A DNA stretch of 14,731 nt from F23-B02 sp963632825 (GCA_963632825.1 CAVGWF010000067.1:1-14731), one strand, 5' to 3'. Shown: positions 6,214-14,497, counted from the stretch's first letter. Numbers and translations: made by a program. Notes: generated by a model not told the origin, from the letters alone.

Positions 6214-7665
6214 TTTTATCTCCTCCTGTTTTCCTTTCTGTCTTGCACTGCGGTTTATGCAGGCCTTTATAAGTCCCATTCGGACATTGTTCATTTTGAT
6301 AAAGCCATTGTTTTCCTCATCGGAATCGGTCTTTACCCTCCTCACGACCGCCGCAAGCAGCGCATCGGGGTAGACAGTACCGTTTATTATTGCGTCGAAC
6401 AGTTTTGCCATAAGTGCCGGCGGAACCTTGTCGTTGCTGCTTTTTGGAGACACAAGCTCCTTGCAGATAGTCCGGACCGTCGCGGGCTTACCGCCGCTGC
6501 CGATCTGCATATCCAAGTAATGCTTGATGGTGTTCTGCAGAATTCTGCCGAAGCTTTGACGGTAAATGCACTTGAGCGCAAGCCTTGTCGAATTGGGTTT
6601 GATCCCAACGACATAGAAGCTGACATTGCTGTCGATGCTGTCAATGCCGTCTGCTATCTCCTGCGTTGCTCTGCCGCTTTTTATGCCGTCAAATATAGAG
6701 CAGAGCCAGCGGTCGGTGTGCTCACTGTCCATAGTGGTACCAAAGGCAAGAGCGCTGAAAAGGTCATTGCATGCCTCGTCGCCGGAGGCCGCCCAGTAGA
6801 TATATGTCGTTTCGTCTATGAGCGTGCGGTGCCGCTTGTCGGCAAGCAGGTAATTGAGCGCCTCGGTGTATTTCTTCGCGGCATTGGCAGAGATGCAGCT
6901 GTTAAACGATTGCTTTTTGCCGTAGGATTCCTCTGCGGCATTTTTGTAGCTTACCATTGTGTTTCCCGTGGACAAGCCGCCCGGCAAACCAGTTATTTTT
7001 GCGTGCACCCTCTCTATCGGCAGGTACTCGCCGGTTATGCAGCACTGGGTACTCGGCGCATCGCCACTCTCGGCGTAAGCGGCATAGAGCCGCTCCCATT
7101 TTTGCTTTATCTCCGGTTCATCATGCAGCAGCTTGTCCGGTCGACCGACAAGGCAAAAGGCGAATTTGCCAGTGGCAAGAAGCTTGCCTGCTCTCAAAAG
7201 GATTTCATTTTGCTCCTGCTCCTCCGGCTTCCATATATTCAAAAAGTTGCGATAAGCATTGACGAGCGGAGTATCAATGCCTTCTATAAACTCAAGGTTT
7301 TTCTTGACAAAGACATCGTGCGATTTTTTTGCCTTGTCCTTATCATCGGAAGCCGACAGCGACGCAGCCTTTGCATCGTAGTTCAGACCAAAGATATACA
7401 GCGGGCGGTGTTCGATGATATTTGCATCTATCGCCGTTTTCTCCGTCCGCTTCGGCAGCATCATGGCTTTAGGAACCTTCTTCTCCTTGGGTTTATCCTT
7501 CACCGTGTAGATCTCGGTCAGCCGGCAGTCGACGACAGAGTCAAGCCTTCCGTCCTCGGTGAGCGCTATCAGCGCATGTATGCCAACATCGGAATAGCCG
7601 TCGGGCAGTATCAAGCCCTTTCCGGCAAGCACATCGTAGTAATCGCAAAGTGCACTAATCAGCAT
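5836..7665 (-). CDS. cas8c: Cascade large subunit Cas8c (type I-C, Csd1)
   Basis: A 609-residue protein, within the usual Cas8c range. It is the large subunit of the type I-C effector complex, expected to recognise the PAM and recruit Cas3. It begins MLISALCDYYDVLAGKG, and the N-terminal region has the typical RPLYIFGLNYDAK (87-99). CCITGE lies at 208-213 and QSFNSCISANAAKKYTEALN at about 252-271, both fitting the family. The last 125 residues form the helical Cas11-like part. The start at 7665 has AGGGGA upstream and overlaps the end of cas5c by 7 bases (ATGCTGA); an in-frame start at 7767 would add 34 residues inside cas5c and is rejected. A 15-base gap separates it from cas7. An internal start produces a second product, listed separately. 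Confidence 0.95.
   Translation of the reverse strand: MLISALCDYYDVLAGKGLILPDGYSDVGIHALIALTEDGRLDSVVDCRLTEIYTVKDKPKEKKVPKAMMLPKRTEKTAIDANIIEHRPLYIFGLNYDAKAASLSASDDKDKAKKSHDVFVKKNLEFIEGIDTPLVNAYRNFLNIWKPEEQEQNEILLRAGKLLATGKFAFCLVGRPDKLLHDEPEIKQKWERLYAAYAESGDAPSTQCCITGEYLPIERVHAKITGLPGGLSTGNTMVSYKNAAEESYGKKQSFNSCISANAAKKYTEALNYLLADKRHRTLIDETTYIYWAASGDEACNDLFSALAFGTTMDSEHTDRWLCSIFDGIKSGRATQEIADGIDSIDSNVSFYVVGIKPNSTRLALKCIYRQSFGRILQNTIKHYLDMQIGSGGKPATVRTICKELVSPKSSNDKVPPALMAKLFDAIINGTVYPDALLAAVVRRVKTDSDEENNGFIKMNNVRMGLIKACINRSARQKGKQEEIKMSLDLENRDPAYLCGRLFCRLEDIQRRASGDTLNRTIKDSYFSSAATRPAVVFPRLLSLSQHHLAKIDDKTSRFMDKEVTEIIGMMGSEFPAHLTLKEQGVFMLGYYQQKNERFEKKTAADAAEK
6220..6227 (-). promoter_or_regulatory. 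Internal ribosome binding site for Cas11c
   Basis: AGGAGGAG on the minus strand, inside cas8c codons for QEEIK. It is at least as good as the sites of the annotated operon genes and decides the Cas11c start at 6213. Confidence 0.8.
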
Positions 7666-8384
7666 ACCGTCCCCTCCGCATATTTTCTCACATTGATAAC
7701 GCCGCTTACCATGTGCGGACGGTAAAACTCCGCTTCGGCGCTGTCGGAAAACTTCGGTGCGCTCCAATCGCCGTTTATCGGCTTTCCACCGTCGGCAAAA
7801 CGCATGGTATACAGCATATAGCCGAGATCGACATCGCCCATTCCGACTATCTCGGACGAAATGTCCTCAAGGTGAAATTCGTCGACAAGCTTTATGCTCT
7901 TTACGGGAAACTCGCTGCATCCGAGGCACGGCGTTCTGAAATACTGTCCGCTTTTGAGTCTGCGTTTTATGATGTTAAAATGCTTCTGCTCGCATTCGTC
8001 CTCATGCTCGGACTTGATCCCCGTGAGTTCAAAATGAAACTCCACGCCGTACTTCACATTTTTCAGAAGCAGCGAGGCGCGCTGAGTTCTGCTTTCGCCG
8101 GCGTAGATGGAAATGTCTCGCTCCGGGTCTTTCATCTGCGCCGTTACCGATCTCAAGGCTAACTTGTCCTTTATTTCGTTTCTGCGCACATTAATGAAGT
8201 CGATGGGGTTAAACACCACGATCCTGTCTATCACATAGTGTATCGCAGGCTTCCAGTAAATGCTCTTTAACATGCCGGCAAGCGCACTCGGTGTGGGCAC
8301 ATCGTAGCTGACACGCTCTACCTTCATCTCCGGTCGTGTGAAGCAGGCAAGGTCTCCTTCGACCATGATCTTAAATCCGTACAA
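7659..8384 (-). CDS. cas5c: Cas5c, precursor-crRNA processing endonuclease (type I-C, Cas5d)
   Basis: Type I-C lacks Cas6; Cas5c cuts the precursor crRNA at the repeat hairpin and stays bound to the 5' handle in Cascade. The protein has CFTRPEMKVERVSYDVPTPS near the N-terminus, then SIYWKP, whose tyrosine corresponds to the catalytic Y46 reported for Bacillus halodurans Cas5d. A later EQKHFN carries the adjacent Lys-His pair corresponding to K116-H117. The triad is therefore present. There is no ATG at the right place. TTG at 8384 is preferred because AGGAG (8397-8393) lies 8 bases before it, giving 241 residues; GTG at 8393 (244 residues) would overlap that site. The gene starts 15 bases after the cas3 stop and ends overlapping cas8c by 7 bases. 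Confidence 0.93.
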   Translation of the reverse strand: MYGFKIMVEGDLACFTRPEMKVERVSYDVPTPSALAGMLKSIYWKPAIHYVIDRIVVFNPIDFINVRRNEIKDKLALRSVTAQMKDPERDISIYAGESRTQRASLLLKNVKYGVEFHFELTGIKSEHEDECEQKHFNIIKRRLKSGQYFRTPCLGCSEFPVKSIKLVDEFHLEDISSEIVGMGDVDLGYMLYTMRFADGGKPINGDWSAPKFSDSAEAEFYRPHMVSGVINVRKYAEGTVC

Positions 8385-8399
8385 ACTCTCCACTCCTTT

Positions 8400-10595
8400 T
8401 CATAAAATGTAGTCAGTTCCTTCAAATTTAACGCCCAGCTCACAGTCGTAATACGACTCGTCGGTCAGGAAAAACACTCCGCTGCCGTGGTCGGCCGCAA
8501 CGCCCTGTTCCCGCAGCCGCTCAAGCTCGTCAAGATGCACCGTGCAGCAGTATTTGCTGATTTTTCTGCTGCTTATGTGCCCCCCTGCGCACAGTGCGTT
8601 ATATAGTTCTCTACTGTATTCGTCACGGCACACGGCAAGCGACACCGTCCGCCGGTCATCTATTAACCGGAAGCTTTCGCTGTATGTTCTGAACGGTATC
8701 ATGTTTATGCTCTTGCAGCTGCGGCTCACGCTTTTCGAGTGTATCCTCTCATCGTCGATGCAAAACAGTCGGTCATAATACGCCCTTATCGCCGCTTCGT
8801 CGGATATGTCCTCAAACTCAGTCAGCACGCCCTTTGTGAGCTCCTGCTCGACGGTCCTTTGTCCAGAATCGGGCGGCTCAAATACAAACACATCGCCCGG
8901 GTCACGCAGTCCTTCCCGGTTGCAGCGGCCGCCGGTCTGCAAAACGCTGTCAAGTCCCGCAAGCTCGCGGAACGCCGACACAAAGTCGAGGTCGACTCCT
9001 GCTTCTATCAAAGAGGTCGATACAACGGTTACCCGCCGCTCCGGCGGCACGGCCGAAGGGTCGGGATAATCGTCATACAGACGCTTGAGCGCTGCCTTTA
9101 TGTTCTCAATGACCCTTGTCCTGTCAAAGGCGGTCATGTAGGTCGACAGATGGTACTTTTCGCCCGTACACAGCTTGTACAGCTCGGCAGCCTTCCTCCT
9201 GCTGTTGACAACGATGAGAGACGACGCATAGCCTGCAGCTTTCTGCAAAAGCGCCTCGTCGGATATCCTGCCGAGGTCGGAAAAACGGCATTTGCGGAAC
9301 TTTTCAAAATCTGCGGTGTCGCAGATGAGCTCCGTGATGCTTAAACCATCTTCTGCACAGCGCTCTATCAGCGTGCGAAAATCCGGCATGGTCGCCGTGA
9401 GGAAAAGTGCTTCACTGTTTAAATATTTTGTTATGTAGCCGATCCCCCGCAGGCATGGCTCAAGGTACTCCCTCGGCATAAGGTGCGCCTCGTCAAAAAC
9501 AATGAAGCTGTTTGCCATGTTGTGCACCTTGCGTAGCTTACCGCGCTTATTTCCGTAAAACGACTCGAAAAACTGCACTGCCGTTGTAATAACGATACCA
9601 GCATCCCAGTTTTCACACGCCGCCGAAAATGATGCCTTACTATCCTCGGTAAGGTCGCTCTGCTCCTCATAGATAAACGATGACTGCTGCCGCAGAATGT
9701 CCGTATGCCCGAAGAAAAGGCTTTCAAAGGTCGAGACAGTCTGGTCTATGATGCTGTTGTAAGGGATTACATAGATGATGCGCCGGAGCCTGCCGTTTGA
9801 GCCGAGCACCCGCTTCAATGCGCAGCGCATGCTCGCAAGCGTTTTTCCGCTTCCGGTCGGCATGTTCATAAGGTAGATGTTTGAGTCCGCGCCTACTCGT
9901 GTAAAGGCTTGGTTTTGAAGCCTGCTTCGGGCACTCTGAAGCTCTGTAATCGTCTTAAAGGCGGTCAGTCTTGCTTCGAGCGACATGGCACATTTTTCAA
10001 AGCTGCATCTAAGAGGCTCGGGCAATCCTTCACCGCAGAATGCGGCGGTGTCCAGCGAGTCTGCATCCGTCAGGCAGGAAAAGCAGTAGCGGACAAGAAA
10101 AGCAAATTTCTCGACCAGATCCTCACGAGTTTTGCAGTCTTTTACAAGCAGTGCCATGAACGCTTCGGCGCCTGTCGGCTCAACATCAAGCTCAGTATTG
10201 TAATCGCTGAAGTCTACCGATTTTCGACGCATACGCCCGTAAAGTGTAGGCATATCCGCCGTGTCGTTTTTAACGCCGCAGTCGGGAATACCCGAGTGGT
10301 GACCGGCGATGCAAAGCTGCATGAGCAGCGTGAGCGGCTGGTCGCTGCCCTCAATTTTCGGCACTTCGAGCGCACCGCAGATCGAGTGTTCGACTCTGAT
10401 ATTTTCACCCCTGATGCGGCTCTGAAACTCACTTGAATACTTGCCTATGTCATGCAGCAGACCGCACATGTAGTTGATCCGCTTAAGCTCGGCTATCGAA
10501 AAATCCGATGCTGCCGCCGCCGTATTCAGCGAATGTTCGGCAATGGACTGCTCCTTTCCGTTTTCGGATATGTGAGCAATATATCGCTCCCCCAT
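8400..10595 (-). CDS. cas3: CRISPR-associated helicase-nuclease Cas3 (type I-C)
   Basis: A 731-residue fusion of an HD nuclease and a superfamily 2 helicase; Cascade recruits it to nick, unwind and degrade target DNA. HD residues are H21 (AEHSLN), H48-D49 (LLHDIGKYS), H70, H99-H100 (AGHHSG) and D178 (LTDADS). Helicase motifs follow in order: Walker A MPTGSGKT (245-252), DEAH (368-371), TATMP (400-404), VSTSLIEAGVDLD (525-537) and QTGGRCNREG (553-562). All are intact. The start at 10595 is chosen because GGAGG lies 7 bases upstream and HD homology begins at once; an in-frame ATG at 10676 would add 27 residues unlike the family and lies in promoter-like AT-rich DNA. Cas3 is the first gene of the operon. 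Confidence 0.97.
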   Translation of the reverse strand: MGERYIAHISENGKEQSIAEHSLNTAAAASDFSIAELKRINYMCGLLHDIGKYSSEFQSRIRGENIRVEHSICGALEVPKIEGSDQPLTLLMQLCIAGHHSGIPDCGVKNDTADMPTLYGRMRRKSVDFSDYNTELDVEPTGAEAFMALLVKDCKTREDLVEKFAFLVRYCFSCLTDADSLDTAAFCGEGLPEPLRCSFEKCAMSLEARLTAFKTITELQSARSRLQNQAFTRVGADSNIYLMNMPTGSGKTLASMRCALKRVLGSNGRLRRIIYVIPYNSIIDQTVSTFESLFFGHTDILRQQSSFIYEEQSDLTEDSKASFSAACENWDAGIVITTAVQFFESFYGNKRGKLRKVHNMANSFIVFDEAHLMPREYLEPCLRGIGYITKYLNSEALFLTATMPDFRTLIERCAEDGLSITELICDTADFEKFRKCRFSDLGRISDEALLQKAAGYASSLIVVNSRRKAAELYKLCTGEKYHLSTYMTAFDRTRVIENIKAALKRLYDDYPDPSAVPPERRVTVVSTSLIEAGVDLDFVSAFRELAGLDSVLQTGGRCNREGLRDPGDVFVFEPPDSGQRTVEQELTKGVLTEFEDISDEAAIRAYYDRLFCIDDERIHSKSVSRSCKSINMIPFRTYSESFRLIDDRRTVSLAVCRDEYSRELYNALCAGGHISSRKISKYCCTVHLDELERLREQGVAADHGSGVFFLTDESYYDCELGVKFEGTDYIL

Positions 10596-10666
10596 TGCTG
10601 CGCCTCCATCATTTTGCAGTAAAATCACGCTGTCAAAAGAAACAAAATAGTTGATTTTGTGCAATT

Positions 10667-10695
10667 CTAATACCATTTATAACACAATAACACAA
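10667..10695 (-). promoter_or_regulatory. Candidate promoter of the cas operon
   Basis: On the minus strand, TTGTGT (10695-10690), a 17-base spacer and TATTAG (10672-10667) form a moderate sigma-A-like promoter about 70 bases before the cas3 start. The surrounding 10600-10741 is strongly AT-rich and holds no gene. The -35 overlaps a perfect tandem duplication of TTGTGTTA (10695-10680), which could be an operator. A second TTGACA at about 10636-10631 lies too close to the start codon to be convincing. Confidence 0.4.
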
Positions 10696-10741
10696 CAAAT
10701 ACCATAGTAGATTCATTTATTTTTTTAATTTCTCACAAAAT

Positions 10742-10778
10742 AAACACCGAATTGATACAACATATCAATTCGGTGTTT
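10742..10778 (-). terminator. Terminator of the fhs-DUF2461 operon
   Basis: AAACACCGAATTGAT (10742-10756) and ATCAATTCGGTGTTT (10764-10778) form a perfect 15-bp stem with a 7-base loop. On the minus strand the stem is followed by a T-rich stretch (TTTATTTTG). On the + strand it is followed by TT, so it may work in both directions. It separates the DUF2461 gene from the cas promoter. Confidence 0.88.
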
Positions 10779-10851
10779 TTGCGTGTCAAAGAAGTCCGCC
10801 AATCATTATACCGCACCGCTCACGGGCAGGCAGCTCTTTGTCAGCTATTCC

Positions 10852-11526
10852 TCATTCTCCGTAAATCTTATCGTCGAATGCGCCCATGAGGAATTGCCTG
10901 AGCGGTTCAAACCTCCGCACCGCGTTCCCCGCCGCCTCAGCAAATGCGTCGAGATTGCGCAGGTCGTCGGGTGTGAATGAGTATTCGGTCAGGCAGAACT
11001 TATACTTCAGCCACTCGGCGGCAGGGTGATCGGCTTCAAAGCCGCGCGGTACGCGCTTGAGCGTTTCACCGTACACCGTGAGCGAATTTTGCTCGACGAC
11101 GGAGTTGAGCTCCTCATAGTTATAGGCGATATACTCGCGCAGGCGATTCAGCTGCTTTGTCTCCCACGGCCATGCACCCGTTTCAAGAATACAGCGATCG
11201 TAGCTTATGTGCAGGTAGTACGAAAGCGGCAGAAAATCCTTTTTATGCGGTGACAGATACGCCCTGAACGCGGGATTATACGGAGTCTTGTTCTTACTGT
11301 AGCGCATATCGCGCGGTATGCGGTACATAAAGCTCTTGGGGTTTTCAAACAACAGCATATCCCCTATCGCCGGAGCTTCCTTTGCCAGTACGAATTTCAT
11401 CACATCCAGCACCATGAGGAAATCCTCCTGTGCCAGCTCGTATTCGCGGTGGTTATCGTGAAACCATGTGCGGTCGTTATTCTTGCTCAGCGCCTCGGTA
11501 TAGCTGAGCATTCTGCTAAAATCCAT
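10852..11526 (-). CDS. DUF2461 family protein
   Basis: A 224-residue cytoplasmic protein of the DUF2461 (TIGR02453-type) family, of unknown function. Diagnostic motifs are NNDRTWF (16-22), the phenylalanine-rich NPKSFMYRIPRDMRYSKNK (62-80) with TPYN directly after, and SYYLHISYD (102-110). The length fits the family and no signal peptide or membrane segment is visible. Its ATG (11526-11524) overlaps the fhs stop by one base (TGATG), so the two are almost certainly co-translated. The gene ends the operon, with a terminator about 75 bases downstream. Whether it has a role in one-carbon metabolism is unknown; the coupling is the only hint. Confidence 0.9.
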   Translation of the reverse strand: MDFSRMLSYTEALSKNNDRTWFHDNHREYELAQEDFLMVLDVMKFVLAKEAPAIGDMLLFENPKSFMYRIPRDMRYSKNKTPYNPAFRAYLSPHKKDFLPLSYYLHISYDRCILETGAWPWETKQLNRLREYIAYNYEELNSVVEQNSLTVYGETLKRVPRGFEADHPAAEWLKYKFCLTEYSFTPDDLRNLDAFAEAAGNAVRRFEPLRQFLMGAFDDKIYGE

Positions 11527-13202
11527 CAGAAAAGTCCCATTATCCTTCCGTTATCGTCTATATCAATATCTTCGGCTGCCGGATGCTTCGGAAGTCCGGG
11601 CATTGTCATTATATTTCCGGCCAGAGCCACGATAAATCCCGCTCCGGCGCTGACCTTCATGCTGCGCACGGTTATCGTAAAGCCGTCGGGCGCGCCGAGA
11701 ATACCGGCATCGTCCGTAAAGCTGCTCTGCGTCTTTGCTATGCACACCGGCAGTCTGTCAAAGCCGAGCCTTGTAAGATGCTCCGCCTGCTGCCGCGCCT
11801 CGGGCGTGAGAATTACTCCTTCACCGCCGTACACTCTTTTTACAACGGCGGTGAGCTTATCCTCTATGCTGCCGTCAAGCTCATAGCTGTACGAAAACTG
11901 CGAGTTGTCCTCCCTGCACAGCTTTATCACCGCCTCGGCGAGCTCTGCTCCGCCCTTGCCGCCCTCGGCCCAGACATTTGACGGCACGAGCCCAACACCA
12001 AGCTGCGCGCATCTTTCACTTACAAGCTTCACCTCGGCATCGGTGTCCGTCGGAAAGCGGTTGAGCGCCACGACACACGGGAGGCGGTACACATTCTTTA
12101 TGTTGGAAACATGGCGCAGCAGGTTCGGCAAGCCATTTTCGAGCGCGGCAAGATCCTCACTGCCGAGCTCGTCCTTTTTCAGTCCTCCGTGCATTTTAAG
12201 TGCACGCACGGTCGCTACCACCACCACTGCCGACGGCGTGAGCCCTGCCGTGCGGCATTTTATGTCCAAAAACTTTTCCGCACCGAGATCGGCGCCGAAG
12301 CCCGCCTCGGTAACGGCATAGTCGGCAAATCTGAGCGCCATGCGAGTTGCGAGAACCGAGTTGCAGCCGTGGGCGATGTTCGCAAACGGTCCGCCGTGCA
12401 CAAAAGCCGGCGTACCCTCAAGCGTCTGCACGAGGTTAGGCTTTATCGCATCCTTTAAAAGCGCCGCCATCGCACCCGCTGCCTTGAGCTGACGGCAGGT
12501 CACGGGTCTGTTATCCTCATCGTAACCGACAATTATATCTCCGAGCCGTCTTTTGAGGTCAGCAGCGGACTCGGCAAGGCAGAGTATCGCCATTATCTCG
12601 CTGGCAACCGTAATGTCAAAGCCGTCGTCACGCTCCACGCCGTTTGCACTGCCGCCGAGCCCGTCTCGGATAAATCTGAGCTGGCGGTCGTTCATGTCCA
12701 CGCAGCGCCGCCATGTTATGCGCGTCGGGTCGAGCCTGAGCTCATTGCCCTGCTTTATGTGGTTATCTATCATCGCGGCAAGCAGATTATTAGCCGCGCC
12801 TATCGCGTGTATATCTCCGGTGAAATGCAGATTTATGTCCTCCATCGGCACTATCTGCGCATATCCCCCGCCGCAGGCACCGCCCTTTATGCCGAATACC
12901 GGTCCGAGAGACGGCTCGCGCAGTGCGGCGGCGGCATTTTTCCCGATGTAACGCAGCGCATCGGCAAGCCCGATCGCGGTAGTCGTTTTTCCCTCGCCCG
13001 CCGGAGTCGGCGTTATGGCGGTGACGAGTATCAGCTTCCCGTCTCGCGCAGCACCGGTGCCGAGGCAGCTTAAGTCGATCTTCGCCTTATACCTGCCGTA
13101 GCTTTCGAGGTAACTCTCATCTATATTTATCTTTGCTGCTATATCTTCAATTGGACTCATGCGGCAGCTCTGCGCTATTTCAAGGTCTGTATGTCTGTCC
13201 AT
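11526..13202 (-). CDS. fhs: Formate-tetrahydrofolate ligase
   Basis: A 558-residue enzyme, the normal length for bacterial formyltetrahydrofolate synthetase. It joins formate and tetrahydrofolate using ATP to give 10-formyltetrahydrofolate for purine and one-carbon metabolism, and acts in the acetogenic methyl branch where that exists. The ATP-binding loop TPTPAGEGKTT is at 64-74, followed by EPSLGPVFGIKGG (96-108), LHFTGDIHAI (125-134) and, near the C-terminus, MPGLPKHPAAE, all family hallmarks. ATG at 13202 is preceded by AGGAGGG 5 bases upstream. It has its own promoter (extended -10 at 13240-13232) and is coupled to the DUF2461 gene by a one-base overlap. No other folate gene is in the window, so its pathway partners are elsewhere. 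Confidence 0.97.
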   Translation of the reverse strand: MDRHTDLEIAQSCRMSPIEDIAAKINIDESYLESYGRYKAKIDLSCLGTGAARDGKLILVTAITPTPAGEGKTTTAIGLADALRYIGKNAAAALREPSLGPVFGIKGGACGGGYAQIVPMEDINLHFTGDIHAIGAANNLLAAMIDNHIKQGNELRLDPTRITWRRCVDMNDRQLRFIRDGLGGSANGVERDDGFDITVASEIMAILCLAESAADLKRRLGDIIVGYDEDNRPVTCRQLKAAGAMAALLKDAIKPNLVQTLEGTPAFVHGGPFANIAHGCNSVLATRMALRFADYAVTEAGFGADLGAEKFLDIKCRTAGLTPSAVVVVATVRALKMHGGLKKDELGSEDLAALENGLPNLLRHVSNIKNVYRLPCVVALNRFPTDTDAEVKLVSERCAQLGVGLVPSNVWAEGGKGGAELAEAVIKLCREDNSQFSYSYELDGSIEDKLTAVVKRVYGGEGVILTPEARQQAEHLTRLGFDRLPVCIAKTQSSFTDDAGILGAPDGFTITVRSMKVSAGAGFIVALAGNIMTMPGLPKHPAAEDIDIDDNGRIMGLF

Positions 13203-13231
13203 CCGTACCCTCCTTTGTGCGTAGTCTTGTT

Positions 13232-13240
13232 ATTATAGCA
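13232..13240 (-). promoter_or_regulatory. Extended -10 promoter of fhs
   Basis: On the minus strand TGC followed by consensus TATAAT (13237-13232) forms an extended -10 element; no good -35 is seen at the right distance, as is common for this class. Transcription would start near 13225, giving a leader of roughly 24 bases with room only for the ribosome site. Confidence 0.6.
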
Positions 13241-13271
13241 CAAGCCACGCCGATTTGGTACTCAAACAGCG

Positions 13272-13300
13272 AAAAAGCTCAGACTCGTAAGAGCCTGAGC
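13272..13300 (-). terminator. Terminator of the SLH protein gene
   Basis: GCTCAG (13277-13282) pairs with CTGAGC (13295-13300), with an inner CTC/GAG pair past one A/C mismatch and a GTAA loop. On the minus strand it is followed by TTTTT (13276-13272). It lies 14 bases after the stop codon of the surface-protein gene. Confidence 0.8.
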
Positions 13301-13313
13301 GATTCCGTGTAAT

Positions 13314-14300
13314 TTATTTGCCCGAGCGATCGCGGAACAGGAAGGTCATTGTCTGACCGCGTGTGCAGCCGGCATCGGGGGCAAAGGTATTGCCGCCCAT
13401 TCCGTTTGTGATGTTTCTTTTTACAGCCCATGCAACGGCATGATAGTAATAAGCACCCTCTGAAACATCGTCAAAGCCGATGTTGTCTGCCTTAACGGCA
13501 TAGCTGCCTGCCATGCGCCACAGGAAGGTCACTACCTGGCAGCGGGTGACGGCGGCATCCGGAGCAAAGTGAGCTGCATCAACACCCTCGGTAACGCCTT
13601 CAGAGACCGCCCAAATGACCGCATCGTAGTAGTAAGCGCCCTCTTTTACATCCGCAAACGGATTGCTGTAGTCATCAACGCTCCTGCTGCCGGCAAGGCG
13701 CCAGAGCAAGGTGACGAGCTGACCGCGGGTGCAGGTGCTCTCGGGCATGAATTTGCCGTCGCCCATGCCGTTTGTTATGTCGTTTGTTACTGCCCACATG
13801 ACCGGATCATAGTAGTACAGAGCGGGATTTGCCACATCGTCAAACAGGGGGCAGTTGAAGTGGATCTCGGTACTGTCTAAGACGCCTGCAAGCTCTCCGC
13901 CTATCACCTTCCATTGCTCCTCGGTGCCGCCAAAGTAAATGTCGCTCAGCAAATTTGCTGAAGCTTCGCTGTCAAGCGCATTGCTGCCGATGGATTTAAG
14001 GCTTTTGGGCAGATATACGCTCTCGACTTTGCTCAGCCCGGAAAGCGCGCGCTCGCCAAGGCTCTCAACGCCCTCACCGATAATAACGCCCCTTACAGCT
14101 TCCTTATCCCACGGAGCACCGTTTTCGTAGTCGTACATTGTCCCCATACCGCTTACGGTCAGCGTGCCGTTTTCATCGAGCTTCCATGTAAGGTTGTCTC
14201 CGCATTTTCCGGAAGCTGCGTTATCTGCCAGTGCGGACGCCGGCAGCAGGCACATCACCATCAGCACCGCCAGCACAAGTCCAATTATTCTTTTTTTCAT
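13314..14300 (-). CDS. Secreted surface protein with leucine-rich-like N-terminal region and three SLH domains
   Basis: A 328-residue exported protein. Residues 1-25 are a signal peptide (MKKR, hydrophobic core, ASALA cleavage box). Residues about 37-150 (LTWKLDENGTLTVSG, then YLPKSLKSIGSNAL, then DIYFGGTEEQW) resemble the BspA-type leucine-rich repeats of Clostridia surface proteins, here a single short set. Three S-layer homology domains follow at roughly 153-205, 215-265 and 276-325, each with AYYYDAV-IWAV or a close variant and an ITNGMG or VTEGVD element. SLH triplets bind pyruvylated secondary cell-wall polymers, so the protein is probably anchored to the wall. The start at 14300 has AGGAGG 6 bases upstream; an in-frame start at 14342 would spoil the signal peptide. 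It is transcribed alone, with its own promoter and terminator. The ligand is unknown. Confidence 0.9.
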   Translation of the reverse strand: MKKRIIGLVLAVLMVMCLLPASALADNAASGKCGDNLTWKLDENGTLTVSGMGTMYDYENGAPWDKEAVRGVIIGEGVESLGERALSGLSKVESVYLPKSLKSIGSNALDSEASANLLSDIYFGGTEEQWKVIGGELAGVLDSTEIHFNCPLFDDVANPALYYYDPVMWAVTNDITNGMGDGKFMPESTCTRGQLVTLLWRLAGSRSVDDYSNPFADVKEGAYYYDAVIWAVSEGVTEGVDAAHFAPDAAVTRCQVVTFLWRMAGSYAVKADNIGFDDVSEGAYYYHAVAWAVKRNITNGMGGNTFAPDAGCTRGQTMTFLFRDRSGK

Positions 14301-14332
14301 TTTATCCTCCTGTTTTTTATTGTCGTGTTTAC

Positions 14333-14361
14333 ATAATACCACACATTGCCTTCAGCGGCAA
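14333..14361 (-). promoter_or_regulatory. Promoter of the SLH protein gene
   Basis: On the minus strand, TTGCCG (14361-14356), a 17-base spacer and TATTAT (14338-14333) with an upstream TG form a good sigma-A promoter. It would start transcription about 25 bases before the start codon. Confidence 0.7.
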
Positions 14362-14440
14362 GCACGGCATTGTGCACAATTTTACATAACAGTATTTGGG
14401 CACGGTGCACCTGCGGCCCGTGCTCGGCACATCAAAAGAA

Positions 14441-14497
14441 TAAAAACAGCCAGTGTAAAAATGCCGCAAAGCATTGATAACACTGGCTTTTCTTTTT
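14441..14497 (-). terminator. Terminator downstream of the tRNA-Arg 3' half
   Basis: AGCCAGTGT (14448-14456) pairs with ACACTGGCT (14480-14488). On the minus strand the hairpin is followed by TTTTTATTC; on the + strand by TTTCTTTTT. It begins just after the tRNA CCA end in the minus direction, so it is probably the original terminator of that tRNA gene. The 80 bases between it and the SLH promoter hold no gene. Confidence 0.7.

Noticed and set aside
6520..7725. A 401-codon open frame on the + strand opposite cas8c
   Set aside because: It is the mirror of the cas8c coding frame, made long by GC-biased third positions. It has no ribosome site, no recognisable domain, and the opposite strand is a confident gene.
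10596..10676. A longer cas3 start at 10676
   Set aside because: The added 27 residues lie in AT-rich promoter-like DNA and are unlike Cas3. The ATG at 10595 has GGAGG and starts the HD domain directly. The same reasoning rejects longer starts for cas1 (4448), cas8c (7767), cas2 (3354) and the SLH gene (14342).
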